Shown here piece after piece: positions 24,930 through 35,673 of a stretch of DNA of 36,197 nt. A model generated the notes under the pieces. It was not told where the DNA came from and searched no databases. It saw nothing but the letters and a program-made list of their open reading frames with translations. This DNA comes from an uncultured Bacteroidia bacterium. GTDB taxonomy: Bacteria; Bacteroidota; Bacteroidia; Bacteroidales; F082. The stretch covers positions 1 through 36,197 of the forward strand of contig CADAFC010000009.1 in NCBI GenBank assembly GCA_902787095.1, in the 5' to 3' direction. Every line of letters starts with the position of its first letter. Positions within the stretch are counted from its first letter, which is position 1. The position numbers and the translations under genes are program-made.

Positions 24930-25976
24930 ATGAACAACAATCACCTTATTATAATGGCTGGCGGAGTCGGCTCACGATTTTGGCCAATGTCGATTCCTGA
25001 GAAGCCGAAACAGTTCATCGATGTGATGGGCATCGGGAAGACCATGATACAGCTTACGGTGGAACGCTTTGCAGGCATCATCGAGCCCGACCATGTATGG
25101 ATTGTGACATCGAAGAAATACAAGGACATCGTAAAGGAGCAGCTCCCACAAGTACCTGACAGCCAGATACTCATGGAGCCGATAATGCGTAATACAGCAC
25201 CTTGTATCGAGTACGTGAGCCGCAAGATTTACGCCAGATATCCTGACGCAAACCTCGTGTTCTCGCCTGCCGACCATCTGGTGCTCGACGTGCCGCATTT
25301 CCAAGAGGTGATTAAGGAATCGCTCGATTATACTAAAAAAAAGGATGTCATCGTGACGCTCGGCATGATGCCGACACGACCCGAGACAGGCTACGGCTAC
25401 ATCAAGTCGTCGGATGCCAACTCAATGGAAAAAATCCAGAAAGTGGAGGCTTTCAAAGAGAAACCGAACCTTGAGACAGCCAAGAAATACCTTGCCGACG
25501 GTGGGTATTACTGGAATGCTGGCATCTTCATCTGGAACGTGAAGATGGTGGTGAACACTATCGCGAAGCTTGTACCTGATTTGGCGGCGGTTTTCGATAA
25601 AATAGAGCCACATTTCTACAAAAACGACGAGCAAGATGTGGTTGACGAGCTCTTCCCAACATGTCCGAACATAAGCATCGACTATGCGGTGATGGAGAAA
25701 TCCAAAGATGTGTTGGTCTACCCTGCCAGCTTCGGTTGGAGCGACATAGGCACCTGGGGCAGCCTCTACACACACATCCCAAACGATGACAACGGGAACG
25801 CAATTATTGGAGAAAACATCCAGATGGTCGACAGCAAAAACTGCGTCGCGCGTTCCTATGGAAGAAAAAAAGTTATAGTTCAAGGTCTTGATAATTATAT
25901 AGTTGTGGACGACAATAACTGTCTTCTAATCTGCAAGATGCAAGACGAACAATTGATTAAAGAATGGCAAAAATAG
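24930..25976 (+). CDS. manC: Mannose-1-phosphate guanylyltransferase
   Basis: The enzyme makes GDP-mannose from GTP and mannose-1-phosphate, a precursor of mannose, fucose and related residues. ATG 24930 is chosen because MNNNHLIIMAGGVGSRFWP places the nucleotide loop (GGVGSRFWP, 11-19) correctly; the in-frame upstream triplet at 24906 lies inside wbpB. EKPKQFID, MEPIMRNTAPCI, FSPADHLV, ETGYGYIK, FKEKPNLETAKKYL and YYWNAGIFIW follow in the family order, then FGWSDIGTWGSL. At 348 residues it is the short form with no phosphomannose-isomerase domain, as usual in Bacteroidota. Confidence 0.94.
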   Translation: MNNNHLIIMAGGVGSRFWPMSIPEKPKQFIDVMGIGKTMIQLTVERFAGIIEPDHVWIVTSKKYKDIVKEQLPQVPDSQILMEPIMRNTAPCIEYVSRKIYARYPDANLVFSPADHLVLDVPHFQEVIKESLDYTKKKDVIVTLGMMPTRPETGYGYIKSSDANSMEKIQKVEAFKEKPNLETAKKYLADGGYYWNAGIFIWNVKMVVNTIAKLVPDLAAVFDKIEPHFYKNDEQDVVDELFPTCPNISIDYAVMEKSKDVLVYPASFGWSDIGTWGSLYTHIPNDDNGNAIIGENIQMVDSKNCVARSYGRKKVIVQGLDNYIVVDDNNCLLICKMQDEQLIKEWQK

Positions 25977-25995
25977 ATTATAACAAATCAACAAT

Positions 25996-27942
25996 ATGAA
26001 AAAGTTATTGACAAGTATCGCAAGATTATTTTTTGGAAAACGCAATTCCGGCTCATTATCAAGGATTTACGTATTGGTTTTCGACGTGTTTCTCGTGATA
26101 TTGGCCATCTTGTTAGTGCCTGTTATCGGTTATTATCCGCACTATCATAACGTAAACTGGCCGTGGTTTTTCATGACAATGACATCAGTTTTGGTGTATT
26201 TCACCTTAGGTTTTATAATAACAGGATCGTACAAAGGACTTGTCAGATACTCCGGTTTCAAAGATATTGAACGCATATCAAGAACTACAATATGGGTCTT
26301 TTTCGCATTATGCATCAGCAGGTTTATCATAAATAATTACGATTGCCTGAAGTTTTTAAACAACTTCTTCCCGAATTATCTGGCAATGTTCTTAACATGC
26401 ATTATCGCATTGGTTTTCATGGTGTTAGGGCGACTTGTCATACGTCGAATCTACAACGAGTATCTGCGACCTCAGCCCAATAAGATCAATGTGGTGATTT
26501 ATGGTGCCGGTGATGCCGGTCCTATCACGCAAACAGCACTGTACCAAGACACTTCAACGCAATACAATGTTGTTTCATTCATCGATGATTCAAATTCAAA
26601 AATCGGAAAATCAATCAACGGAGTTCTGATTCGCAAGCCTGAAGCAGTGCTCAACAAGGATTTCATCAACAAATACCATGTCGATATGATTATTCTGGCG
26701 ATGCCAAGTTTGAATATCGACAAACGTAACGAGATTGTCAACAAACTCATAGAGTTCGGTGTTTCGGTGAAATCAGTGCCGCATGTCGACTCATGGATTA
26801 ATGGCAATCGATTGAATTTCAACCAGATTGAGGATATTAAGATTGAGGATTTGCTTGAGAGGGAGCCTATCGTTTTGGGCAAGGAAAACGTAAAACACGA
26901 GCTTGAGGGCAAGGTCGTGATGGTTACGGGTGCGGCAGGGTCAATAGGCAGCGAGATCTGCCGTCAGGTTCTGCAACATAACCCAAAACGCCTTGTGATG
27001 TTTGATCAAGCGGAGTCACCGATGTACGATTTGCAGTTTGAGTTGAACAATGAGGAGCCTTACAAACACATAGCCGTGCCTAAGGAATTTGTGGTCGGAA
27101 ATGTGAAGGACAAGAACAAAATGACAGAGGTGTTCGAGAGATACCAGCCACAGATCATCTATCATGCCGCGGCATATAAACATGTGCCTTTGATGGAGAG
27201 TTTTCCTTACGAGGCGGTGTTTGTCAACGTATTCGGCACCAAGCTGATCGCCGATTTGGCAATAAAATATGGCGTCGAGAAGTTTGTGATGATTTCCACT
27301 GATAAGGCTGTGAACCCTACTAATGTGATGGGTGCCACCAAACGTATCGCTGAGATATACACACAGAGTCGCAAGAGCAATACCAAGTTCGTGACCACAC
27401 GTTTCGGCAACGTTTTAGGCTCCAACGGCTCAGTTATCCCATTGTTCAAGAAGCAGTTGGCTCACGGTGGACCGTTGACGGTCACCGATCGTAACATCAT
27501 ACGTTACTTCATGACAATTCCCGAGGCGTGCAGTTTGGTGCTTGAGGCAGGAGCCATTGGTAATGAAGAGGATATCTTTGTGTTTGACATGGGTAAGCCT
27601 GTTAAGATTTACGATTTGGCAAGCAAGATGATCAAGCTTTCGCACATGCCAGACGTTCAGATTGAGATTACAGGTTTGAGACCCGGTGAGAAACTGTATG
27701 AGGAGTTGTTGGCTACCAAGGAAAACACTCTTCCGACCGAGCATCCGAAGATTATGCGCGCCAAGGTACGTGAATATACCGAGGAAGAGGTGAACGCCGA
27801 GATCGCCAAACTTCTGGAGATTTTGCCTACATGCAACGATTTTGAGATTGTGAAACAGATGAAAGTGATAGTGCCAGAGTTCAAGTCAAATAACTCCGTC
27901 TATCAAGTTCTCGACAAAAAGACGGGAGATATAACTCAATGA
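25996..27942 (+). CDS. Membrane NDP-sugar 4,6-dehydratase (CapD/WbpM/PglF family)
   Basis: The 648-residue protein has four hydrophobic helices within residues 20-145, a first Rossmann domain (VVIYGAGDAGPITQTAL near 166-182) and a second catalytic Rossmann domain starting VVMVTGAAGSIGSEICRQVL near 306. In the latter, YHAAAYKHVPLME and ISTDKAVNPTNVMGATKR (near 433-450) are the active-site and substrate motifs of the large membrane-bound dehydratases. These convert UDP-GlcNAc to the 4-keto-6-deoxy sugar used for bacillosamine, QuiNAc, FucNAc and similar residues at the start of many O-antigens and bacterial glycoproteins. It ends the block. Its product could also feed the LegC-type aminotransferase at 828-1970, though LegB-type enzymes are usually soluble. 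Confidence 0.92.
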   Translation: MKKLLTSIARLFFGKRNSGSLSRIYVLVFDVFLVILAILLVPVIGYYPHYHNVNWPWFFMTMTSVLVYFTLGFIITGSYKGLVRYSGFKDIERISRTTIWVFFALCISRFIINNYDCLKFLNNFFPNYLAMFLTCIIALVFMVLGRLVIRRIYNEYLRPQPNKINVVIYGAGDAGPITQTALYQDTSTQYNVVSFIDDSNSKIGKSINGVLIRKPEAVLNKDFINKYHVDMIILAMPSLNIDKRNEIVNKLIEFGVSVKSVPHVDSWINGNRLNFNQIEDIKIEDLLEREPIVLGKENVKHELEGKVVMVTGAAGSIGSEICRQVLQHNPKRLVMFDQAESPMYDLQFELNNEEPYKHIAVPKEFVVGNVKDKNKMTEVFERYQPQIIYHAAAYKHVPLMESFPYEAVFVNVFGTKLIADLAIKYGVEKFVMISTDKAVNPTNVMGATKRIAEIYTQSRKSNTKFVTTRFGNVLGSNGSVIPLFKKQLAHGGPLTVTDRNIIRYFMTIPEACSLVLEAGAIGNEEDIFVFDMGKPVKIYDLASKMIKLSHMPDVQIEITGLRPGEKLYEELLATKENTLPTEHPKIMRAKVREYTEEEVNAEIAKLLEILPTCNDFEIVKQMKVIVPEFKSNNSVYQVLDKKTGDITQ

Positions 27943-27958
27943 GTATCAAGTGATTAAG

Positions 27959-28031
<73 letters not shown>

Positions 28032-28044
28032 TTGTTTGCGGGTG

Positions 28045-28074
28045 CAAAAATACATAATTTTTTGTTGCGTGCAA
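28045..28074 (-). promoter_or_regulatory. Promoter for tRNA-Thr
   Basis: On the minus strand TATTTTTG (28045-28052) and TTG (28072-28074) with a 19-base gap fit the Bacteroidota pattern, so transcription would begin a few bases before the tRNA. The upstream box lies within a 12-base inverted repeat (28057-28068 and 28071-28082, one mismatch), which could also be a hairpin. Confidence 0.5.
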
Positions 28075-28103
28075 CAGAAAATAATATTTGACGTTATTTT
28101 TAT

Positions 28104-28529
28104 ATGATTTGGAAGATTATAACTTTGGTTTTGTTGGCAACTGTAAAGACATTGTTCGCGCCGGCGGCAGGCTTTGCGGCGGGATTGTCGTTTTGGACAA
28201 CATTCGCTGCAACAGCTATGGGAGGCATAATTGGATTTGTGGCGTTTTACTTCCTATTTGATGTTATGTCGAATTTTTATTACAAAAACAGGAAGAAAAC
28301 AATAACTGCAAAACAAATCAGGAAGGCAAGGAAGATTGTGATGATGAGGCAGAGATACCCGATCTGGCTGTTTGTGTTTATATTGCCATTCACGTCGATA
28401 CCGGTCATGGCGGTCATTGTCAGAAGGTTTTTCAATCACAACAAACCAGTGTTCGCATTGTCACTTGTTGCGGTGACGCTGTTCGCACTGGTTGGATGTC
28501 TTATGTTTTCGCCTATACAATACTTATAG
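28104..28529 (+). CDS. Small multi-pass membrane protein of unknown function
   Basis: The 141-residue protein has hydrophobic stretches at about 1-18, 28-55, 88-108 and 117-137, with a basic loop between the second and third (KNRKKTITAKQIRKARKIV). By the positive-inside rule that loop is cytoplasmic. I do not recognise the family and see no catalytic motif. It starts 72 bases beyond the tRNA, is alone on its strand, and overlaps the convergent ROK gene by six bases at the 3' ends. The coherent topology argues that it is real. Confidence 0.72.
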   Translation: MIWKIITLVLLATVKTLFAPAAGFAAGLSFWTTFAATAMGGIIGFVAFYFLFDVMSNFYYKNRKKTITAKQIRKARKIVMMRQRYPIWLFVFILPFTSIPVMAVIVRRFFNHNKPVFALSLVAVTLFALVGCLMFSPIQYL

Positions 28530-29474
28530 TTGGCAAAGGGCTGCAGCGCCTAATATTGCCACCTCGTTGTCTTTCAGTTCCGAAACTCTGATTTGCACTG
28601 TACCTTGGTAGATATTCAGCAGATGTTCCTCGAACGATTTGTGGAGAGGCTTCATCAGTACTTCGCCTGCATGGACAGGGCCGCCCATGAGGAAGATGGC
28701 CTGCGGGGCTGAGAACGTTGCTGCGTTTGCCATAGCGATGCCGAGGAGATAACCTACGTTTTCGAAAGTCTGTATGCCTATAGGATCGCCTGCGTTGGCG
28801 GCGTCACCGACCATTTTTGATGTGAGGTCTTCAGGTGCGACTTGTTTCAAAACACCGTTGTATGACGGGTTCTGCTCCATCAGTTCGAGAGCTGTGCGAC
28901 GGATGCCACCAGCCGAGGTGTAAGTCTCGAGGCAGCCTTTGCGTCCGCAGCCGCACTGGCGACCGTTGATGACGAGTATAGAGTGACCGAGCTCGCCTGC
29001 AGTGCTTGTCGAGCCAAGGACGAGTTTTCTGTCGATGATGATGCCGCTTCCCACTCCTGTCCCGAGGGTGAAAGTGATGAAATGGTCGAGATATTTCGCG
29101 CCACCGTAAATCATCTCGCCGTAGGCGGCCGCGTTAGCGTCGTTAGACACGACAACCTTGGTGTTGATATGTTTCTTCATCAGCTCCACAAGCTTCACCT
29201 GACCCTTGAAGTTGAGGTTAGGCGCATTGTCGATGCCACCTTTGTATGTGTTTCCGTTCGGGGCACCGATGCCGATGCCGTCGATGTCAGAAACATTGTT
29301 GCGATCAAGCATTTCCTTGATTTTTGCAGCCATATCGCTCACATAAAGCTCAGCATCATAATAATCGTGGGTGTGAAGATTGACTTTGTCGATGATTTTG
29401 CCGTCGTCGCGGACGAGTCCGATGTCGGTATTTGTGCCTCCGATATCGACTCCGATAGAGTATTTTGTTTTCAT
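28524..29474 (-). CDS. ROK-family sugar kinase (glucokinase-like)
   Basis: The protein probably phosphorylates glucose or N-acetyl-hexosamine with ATP in the cytoplasm. ATG 29474 gives 316 residues and places the phosphate loop DIGGTNTDIGL at 10-20. The catalytic Asp112 lies in VSNDANAAAYGE, TLGTGVGSGI at 136-145 binds ATP, and Glu161 and His164 (GELGH) bind sugar. Cys174, Cys176 and Cys181 (CGCGRKGC) with a nearby His form the ROK zinc site. No helix-turn-helix domain precedes it, so it is a kinase and not a NagC/XylR-type repressor. It could feed the amino-sugar pathway, but the sugar cannot be read from sequence. Convergent overlap with the small membrane protein is six bases. A lone TAATTTTG box on the minus strand at 29514-29521 may be its promoter element. 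Confidence 0.92.
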   Translation of the reverse strand: MKTKYSIGVDIGGTNTDIGLVRDDGKIIDKVNLHTHDYYDAELYVSDMAAKIKEMLDRNNVSDIDGIGIGAPNGNTYKGGIDNAPNLNFKGQVKLVELMKKHINTKVVVSNDANAAAYGEMIYGGAKYLDHFITFTLGTGVGSGIIIDRKLVLGSTSTAGELGHSILVINGRQCGCGRKGCLETYTSAGGIRRTALELMEQNPSYNGVLKQVAPEDLTSKMVGDAANAGDPIGIQTFENVGYLLGIAMANAATFSAPQAIFLMGGPVHAGEVLMKPLHKSFEEHLLNIYQGTVQIRVSELKDNEVAILGAAALCQL

Positions 29475-29562
29475 ATTTGGATAAATTTTATTACAAATCG
29501 AAGAATTTCTTCGCAAAATTAAAAAAACTTTAAATAATATCAGTTAAAATCAATTCTTTTTT

Positions 29563-29570
29563 TTATCTTT
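29563..29570 (+). promoter_or_regulatory. Candidate -7 box for ileS
   Basis: TATCTTTG fits TAnnTTTG, 30 bases before the ileS ATG. The TTTG partner upstream is not evident. The run ileS to atpC has no later gap large enough for much more than internal promoters. Confidence 0.42.
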
Positions 29571-29600
29571 GCAGATTATTTGGAAATATAAATACGTTTT

Positions 29601-32600
29601 ATGAAGAACGCATATCGTGAATATAAGTTTTTGAATCTCACCAACATAGCAGATGAGATTCGTAAGTTTTGGGAAGATAACGACATCTTCAACAAGAGTT
29701 TGGAGAACACCAAGAACGGAACAGCGTATGTTTTTTACGAAGGTCCACCGTCAGCTAACGGCATGCCTGGCATCCACCATGTGATGGCACGTACAATCAA
29801 GGACACCTTCTGCCGTTTCCAGACTCTGAAAGGCAAATATGTGAGCCGTAAGGCAGGATGGGACACCCACGGACTGCCTGTGGAGCTCGGCGTCGAGAAG
29901 AAACTCGGCATCACAAAGGAAGATATCGGCAAGAAAATCAGTGTTGACGACTACAACCGCGCCTGCCGCGAAGAAGTGATGAAATACAAGGACCGCTGGG
30001 ATGACCTCACACGTCAGATGGGCTACTGGGTCGACCTCAACAACCCTTACATCACCTTCACAAACGAATATATCGAGACTTTGTGGTTCTTGCTTAAAGA
30101 CTTGTATAACAAGGGTTTATTGTACAAAGGATACACCATTCAGCCATATTCGCCGGCAGCTGGAACAGGCCTCAGCTCACATGAGTTGAATATGCCTGGC
30201 TGCTACCGTGACGTGAAAGACCTCACCTGCGTGGCGATGTTCCGACTGAAAGACAAACAACGCAAATTTGACAAGCTGCCGTTTGGTGTCGACGTAAACT
30301 TCCACGACGTGAAGATCGTGGCATGGACCACAACACCATGGACTTTGCCGTCGAACACGGCATTGGCAGTGGGTCCTGGTATCGAGTACAACCTCGTGAA
30401 GACAGTGAACCCGAACAACGGTGAGCAGATTCATATCATCATAGGAAAGCCTCTGATGGCATCGTTCTTCCCGTCGGAAGAAGAGAAGCCAAAGTTTGAA
30501 GACTGGAAAGTCGGCGACAAGAAGCTTCCTTACGAGGTTTTGGGCACCTGCAAGGGCAAAGACCTCGTCGGTTTGGACTACGAGCCGCTCATCCCATGGG
30601 TGAAGCCTGACGGCGACGGATTCCGCGTCATCCCTGGCGACTACGTCACCACGGAAGACGGTACCGGCATCGTCCACATCGCTCCTACCTTCGGCGCTGA
30701 CGATAACAGAGTGGCAAAACAGACAAACATCCCGCCACTGCATCTCATCGACAAGGACGGCAAGGCACAGCCGATGGTCGACAAGACAGGTAAGTTCTTC
30801 CTCCTCGAAGACCTTGACCCAGAATGGGTTAAGACACATGTCAACGCTGAGGAATATGCAAAATACGCAGGTAAATTCGTGAAAAACGCCTACGACCCGA
30901 CAAAGACCGACAAAGACATATCACTTGACGTCGAAATCGTCATCATGCTGAAGGAACATGGCAAGCTCTTCAAGAGCGAGAAACACACCCACAACTACCC
31001 TCACTGCTGGCGTACCGACAAACCCGTCCTCTACTACCCTCTCGACAGCTGGTTCATCAAGACTACTGCGTTGAAAGACAGGATGATAGAGCTCAACAAG
31101 ACCATCAACTGGAAGCCTGAGGCAACAGGAAGCGGACGTTTCGGCAACTGGCTCGAGAACCTCGTCGACTGGAACCTCTCACGTTCACGTTATTGGGGAA
31201 CACCACTTCCTATCTGGAGAACAGAAGACGGCAACGAGGAGATATGCATCGGCAGCGTGGCACAGCTTCGCGAAGAGATTGAGAAGTCAATCAAGGCAGG
31301 ATTTATGAAAGAAAATCCTTATAAGTCAGAGGATTACACCAAGTTTGACCTTCACAGGCCATATATCGACGGTGTGGTTTTGGTTTCAAAATCAGGCAAG
31401 AAGATGTTCCGTGAGCCGGACCTCATCGACGTGTGGTTTGACTCTGGCGCCATGCCTTACGCACAGATTCACTATATGGGCAAGCCAGGTCAGTTGAATG
31501 ACAAGACCTTCCCTGCCGACTTCATCGCAGAGGGCGTAGACCAGACACGTGGTTGGTTCTTCACTTTGCATGCAATCGCAACGATGTGCTTCGACTCGGT
31601 GGCATATAAGAACGTGATTTCCAACGGCTTAGTGCTTGACAAGAACGGCAACAAGATGTCGAAACGCTTGGGCAATGCCGTCGACCCGTTCGGAGCCATC
31701 ACAAAATACGGTGCCGACGCGGTGAGATGGTACATGATGACCAACTCGCAGCCTTGGGACAACCTGAAATTTGACGAAGACGGCGTCGACGACGTGCGCC
31801 GCAAGTTCTTCGGAACATTATACAACACTTATGCATTCTTCGCGCTCTACGCCAACATCGACGGTTTTGAGTACAAAGAGGCGGACATCCCGTTTGAGAA
31901 ACGTCCTGAGATTGACCGATGGATTCTGTCGGAGCTCAACTCTCTCATCATCGAGGTTGAGAAAGACTATGAAACTTATGAGCCTACCAAGGCCGGCCGT
32001 GCCATCGGCAATTTCGTCGACGCTCACTTGAGCAACTGGTACGTGCGCTTGTCACGCCGCCGTTTCTGGAAGAGCAACGGCTCTGACGACAAGACCTCGG
32101 CATATCAGACATTGTACACCTGCCTGGACACCTTGGCACGCTTGATCTCGCCTATCGCGCCGTTCTTCAGCGAGCAGCTTTATCGCGACCTCAACGCCGT
32201 GACACACCGCGACAGCGCAGAGTCAGTGCATCTGACGAGATTCCCTAAGGCAAACGAGAAGTTTATCGACAAGAAACTCGAGGAGCGCATGGAGATGGCA
32301 CAGCTCGTCGCATCGATGGTGCTTTCGTTGAGAAAGAAAGCCAACATCCGCGTACGTCAGCCATTGTCAAGAATCATGATTCCGGTGCTGAGCGACGAGA
32401 TGATGCAGCAGCTTCAGAAGGTCGAAGGCCTCATCCTTTCAGAAGTCAACGTCAAGAAAGTGGAATATCTCACTGGTGAACTCAACATCTTGGTGAAGAA
32501 GGTCAGACCGAACTTCGCTTCATTGAAGACACGTTACGCCAAGCTGATGGGACAGCTCACGAAGTATTTCAACACCATGAGTCAGGAAGACATCCGTAAC

Positions 32601-33014
32601 TTCGAGAAAAACGGCGGTGCCACGATTACCGTTGAAGGTCAGGAAGTCAACCTGATTTTGGAAGACGCTCTCATCACCACTGAGGACATCCCGGGCTGGA
32701 CAGTGACGACACAGGACAACATGACCGTGGCGCTCGACATCACCATCTCGCCAGAGCTGTTTGAGGAGGGTCTCGCAAGAGAAATCATCAACAGAGTGCA
32801 GAACATGAGAAAGGATAGCGGCCTCGATGTCACTGACAAGATCATCCTGACGATTGAGAAGAATAACGAAATCATGAAGCCTGTCGAGAGATTCGGGGAA
32901 TACATCTGCTCGGAGACTCTCGCCACGCTTGAGATGGTCGACAAGCTTGAAGGCATTGAGGCTCAAGAACTTGTTGATAAAATTTCAGTGGGATTAATGA
33001 TAAAGAAAGCATAA
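29601..33014 (+). CDS. ileS: Isoleucyl-tRNA synthetase
   Basis: IleS charges tRNA-Ile with isoleucine and edits valine. The 1137-residue protein has the class I HIGH-type signature as PGIHH (residues about 56-60) after PSANGMPG and the second signature KMSKRLGN near 685. Between these lie the inserted editing domain (TTPWTLPSNTALAVGPG, GTGIVHIAPTFGADD) and DVWFDSGAMPYAQ. The C-terminal part holds the anticodon-binding helices (DRWILSELNSL, NWYVRLSRRRFW). The length fits the long form found in Bacteroidota, without the C-terminal zinc ribbon of E. coli IleS. It is the first gene of a run with a DksA-like gene and lspA. Confidence 0.98.
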   Translation: MKNAYREYKFLNLTNIADEIRKFWEDNDIFNKSLENTKNGTAYVFYEGPPSANGMPGIHHVMARTIKDTFCRFQTLKGKYVSRKAGWDTHGLPVELGVEKKLGITKEDIGKKISVDDYNRACREEVMKYKDRWDDLTRQMGYWVDLNNPYITFTNEYIETLWFLLKDLYNKGLLYKGYTIQPYSPAAGTGLSSHELNMPGCYRDVKDLTCVAMFRLKDKQRKFDKLPFGVDVNFHDVKIVAWTTTPWTLPSNTALAVGPGIEYNLVKTVNPNNGEQIHIIIGKPLMASFFPSEEEKPKFEDWKVGDKKLPYEVLGTCKGKDLVGLDYEPLIPWVKPDGDGFRVIPGDYVTTEDGTGIVHIAPTFGADDNRVAKQTNIPPLHLIDKDGKAQPMVDKTGKFFLLEDLDPEWVKTHVNAEEYAKYAGKFVKNAYDPTKTDKDISLDVEIVIMLKEHGKLFKSEKHTHNYPHCWRTDKPVLYYPLDSWFIKTTALKDRMIELNKTINWKPEATGSGRFGNWLENLVDWNLSRSRYWGTPLPIWRTEDGNEEICIGSVAQLREEIEKSIKAGFMKENPYKSEDYTKFDLHRPYIDGVVLVSKSGKKMFREPDLIDVWFDSGAMPYAQIHYMGKPGQLNDKTFPADFIAEGVDQTRGWFFTLHAIATMCFDSVAYKNVISNGLVLDKNGNKMSKRLGNAVDPFGAITKYGADAVRWYMMTNSQPWDNLKFDEDGVDDVRRKFFGTLYNTYAFFALYANIDGFEYKEADIPFEKRPEIDRWILSELNSLIIEVEKDYETYEPTKAGRAIGNFVDAHLSNWYVRLSRRRFWKSNGSDDKTSAYQTLYTCLDTLARLISPIAPFFSEQLYRDLNAVTHRDSAESVHLTRFPKANEKFIDKKLEERMEMAQLVASMVLSLRKKANIRVRQPLSRIMIPVLSDEMMQQLQKVEGLILSEVNVKKVEYLTGELNILVKKVRPNFASLKTRYAKLMGQLTKYFNTMSQEDIRNFEKNGGATITVEGQEVNLILEDALITTEDIPGWTVTTQDNMTVALDITISPELFEEGLAREIINRVQNMRKDSGLDVTDKIILTIEKNNEIMKPVERFGEYICSETLATLEMVDKLEGIEAQELVDKISVGLMIKKA

Positions 33015-33031
33015 CACTAATTGGATAAGAT

Positions 33032-33423
33032 ATGGAAGAAACAGTCAACACATCAGAAAAGACCAGATATTCTGACGAAGAACTGGCTGAATTCAAGGAA
33101 TTGATTCTTGACAGACTGGCGCAGGCACGCAAAGACCTCGCACTGTTACAGGAAAATGTTGCCAACAGTGAGTCTGACGACACGGCTCCCACCTTCAAGA
33201 TTTTGGAGGAGGGCGCGGCTGTTTTGTCGAAGGAGGAGAACAGCGCTTTGGCGGTACGTCAGGCCAAATACATCAAGAATCTCGAGAACGCTTTGATACG
33301 CATCGAGAACAAGACTTACGGCATCTGCCGTGTGACAGGCAAGCTCATCCCTAAGGAGCGTCTGCGCGCAGTACCGCACGCCACTCTCAGCGTTGAAGCC
33401 AAGATGCAACAGAACAAGAAGAA

Positions 33424-33427
<4 letters not shown>
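33032..33427 (+). CDS. DksA/TraR-like transcription factor without zinc cysteines
   Basis: DksA-type proteins reach into the RNA polymerase secondary channel through a coiled-coil and adjust initiation, often together with ppGpp. The 131-residue protein has a charged helical region at about 13-55 and a DksA-like end (ALIRIENKTYGICRVTGKLIPKERLRAVPHATLSV in pieces). YGIC and RLRAVP correspond to the conserved zinc-finger core, but only one of four cysteines (in YGICRVTG) remains. This is the usual state in Bacteroidota, where the fold is kept without zinc. The gene follows ileS by 17 bases and overlaps lspA by four bases, a Bacteroidales gene order I know well. Confidence 0.87.
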
Positions 33428-35420
<1,993 letters not shown>

Positions 35421-35423
35421 GCC

Positions 35424-35660
35424 ATGAAACTTGAGATAACATCTCCCGACAAGCAGATTTTCAGCGGCGACGTCGACCTTGTGCAGCTACCTGGCAGCGA
35501 CGGATTGTTCGAGATTTTGAACAACCACGCCCCGATGATAGCGGCACTGGGCCCCGGACGCGCCAAGGTGCAGACTCCTGACGGAGAACTACAGTTTTTC
35601 GACATCAGAGGAGGAGTGTGCGAGGTGTTGGGAAACAAAATCACTATACTCGCAGAATAA
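35424..35660 (+). CDS. atpC: ATP synthase epsilon subunit, short form
   Basis: The epsilon subunit sits in the central stalk and couples gamma rotation to the c-ring. The 78-residue protein covers only the N-terminal beta-sandwich: MKLEITSPDKQIFSG, LPGSDGLFEILNNHAPMIAAL and IRGGVCEVLGNKITILAE. The C-terminal two-helix domain that inhibits ATP hydrolysis in E. coli is absent; this short form is usual in Bacteroidota. It is three bases behind atpD. The next gene is not atpB but a PTS-like transporter, so the remaining ATP synthase genes must be elsewhere. Confidence 0.93.
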   Translation: MKLEITSPDKQIFSGDVDLVQLPGSDGLFEILNNHAPMIAALGPGRAKVQTPDGELQFFDIRGGVCEVLGNKITILAE

Positions 35661-35673
35661 GAATTGTTTTTAA

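Noticed and set aside
24930-25976. Reading the guanylyltransferase as RmlA to complete the rhamnose pathway
   Set aside because: The motifs (GGVGSRFWP, FSPADH, ETGYGYI, FGWSDIGTW) are those of mannose-1-phosphate guanylyltransferases, not of RmlA.
28524-29474. ROK protein as a transcriptional repressor of sugar genes
   Set aside because: There is no N-terminal helix-turn-helix; the protein starts directly with the kinase phosphate loop.
30177-30839. Minus-strand open frame of 220 codons inside ileS
   Set aside because: ileS is unmistakable on the other strand; the antisense peptide has no recognisable motif.
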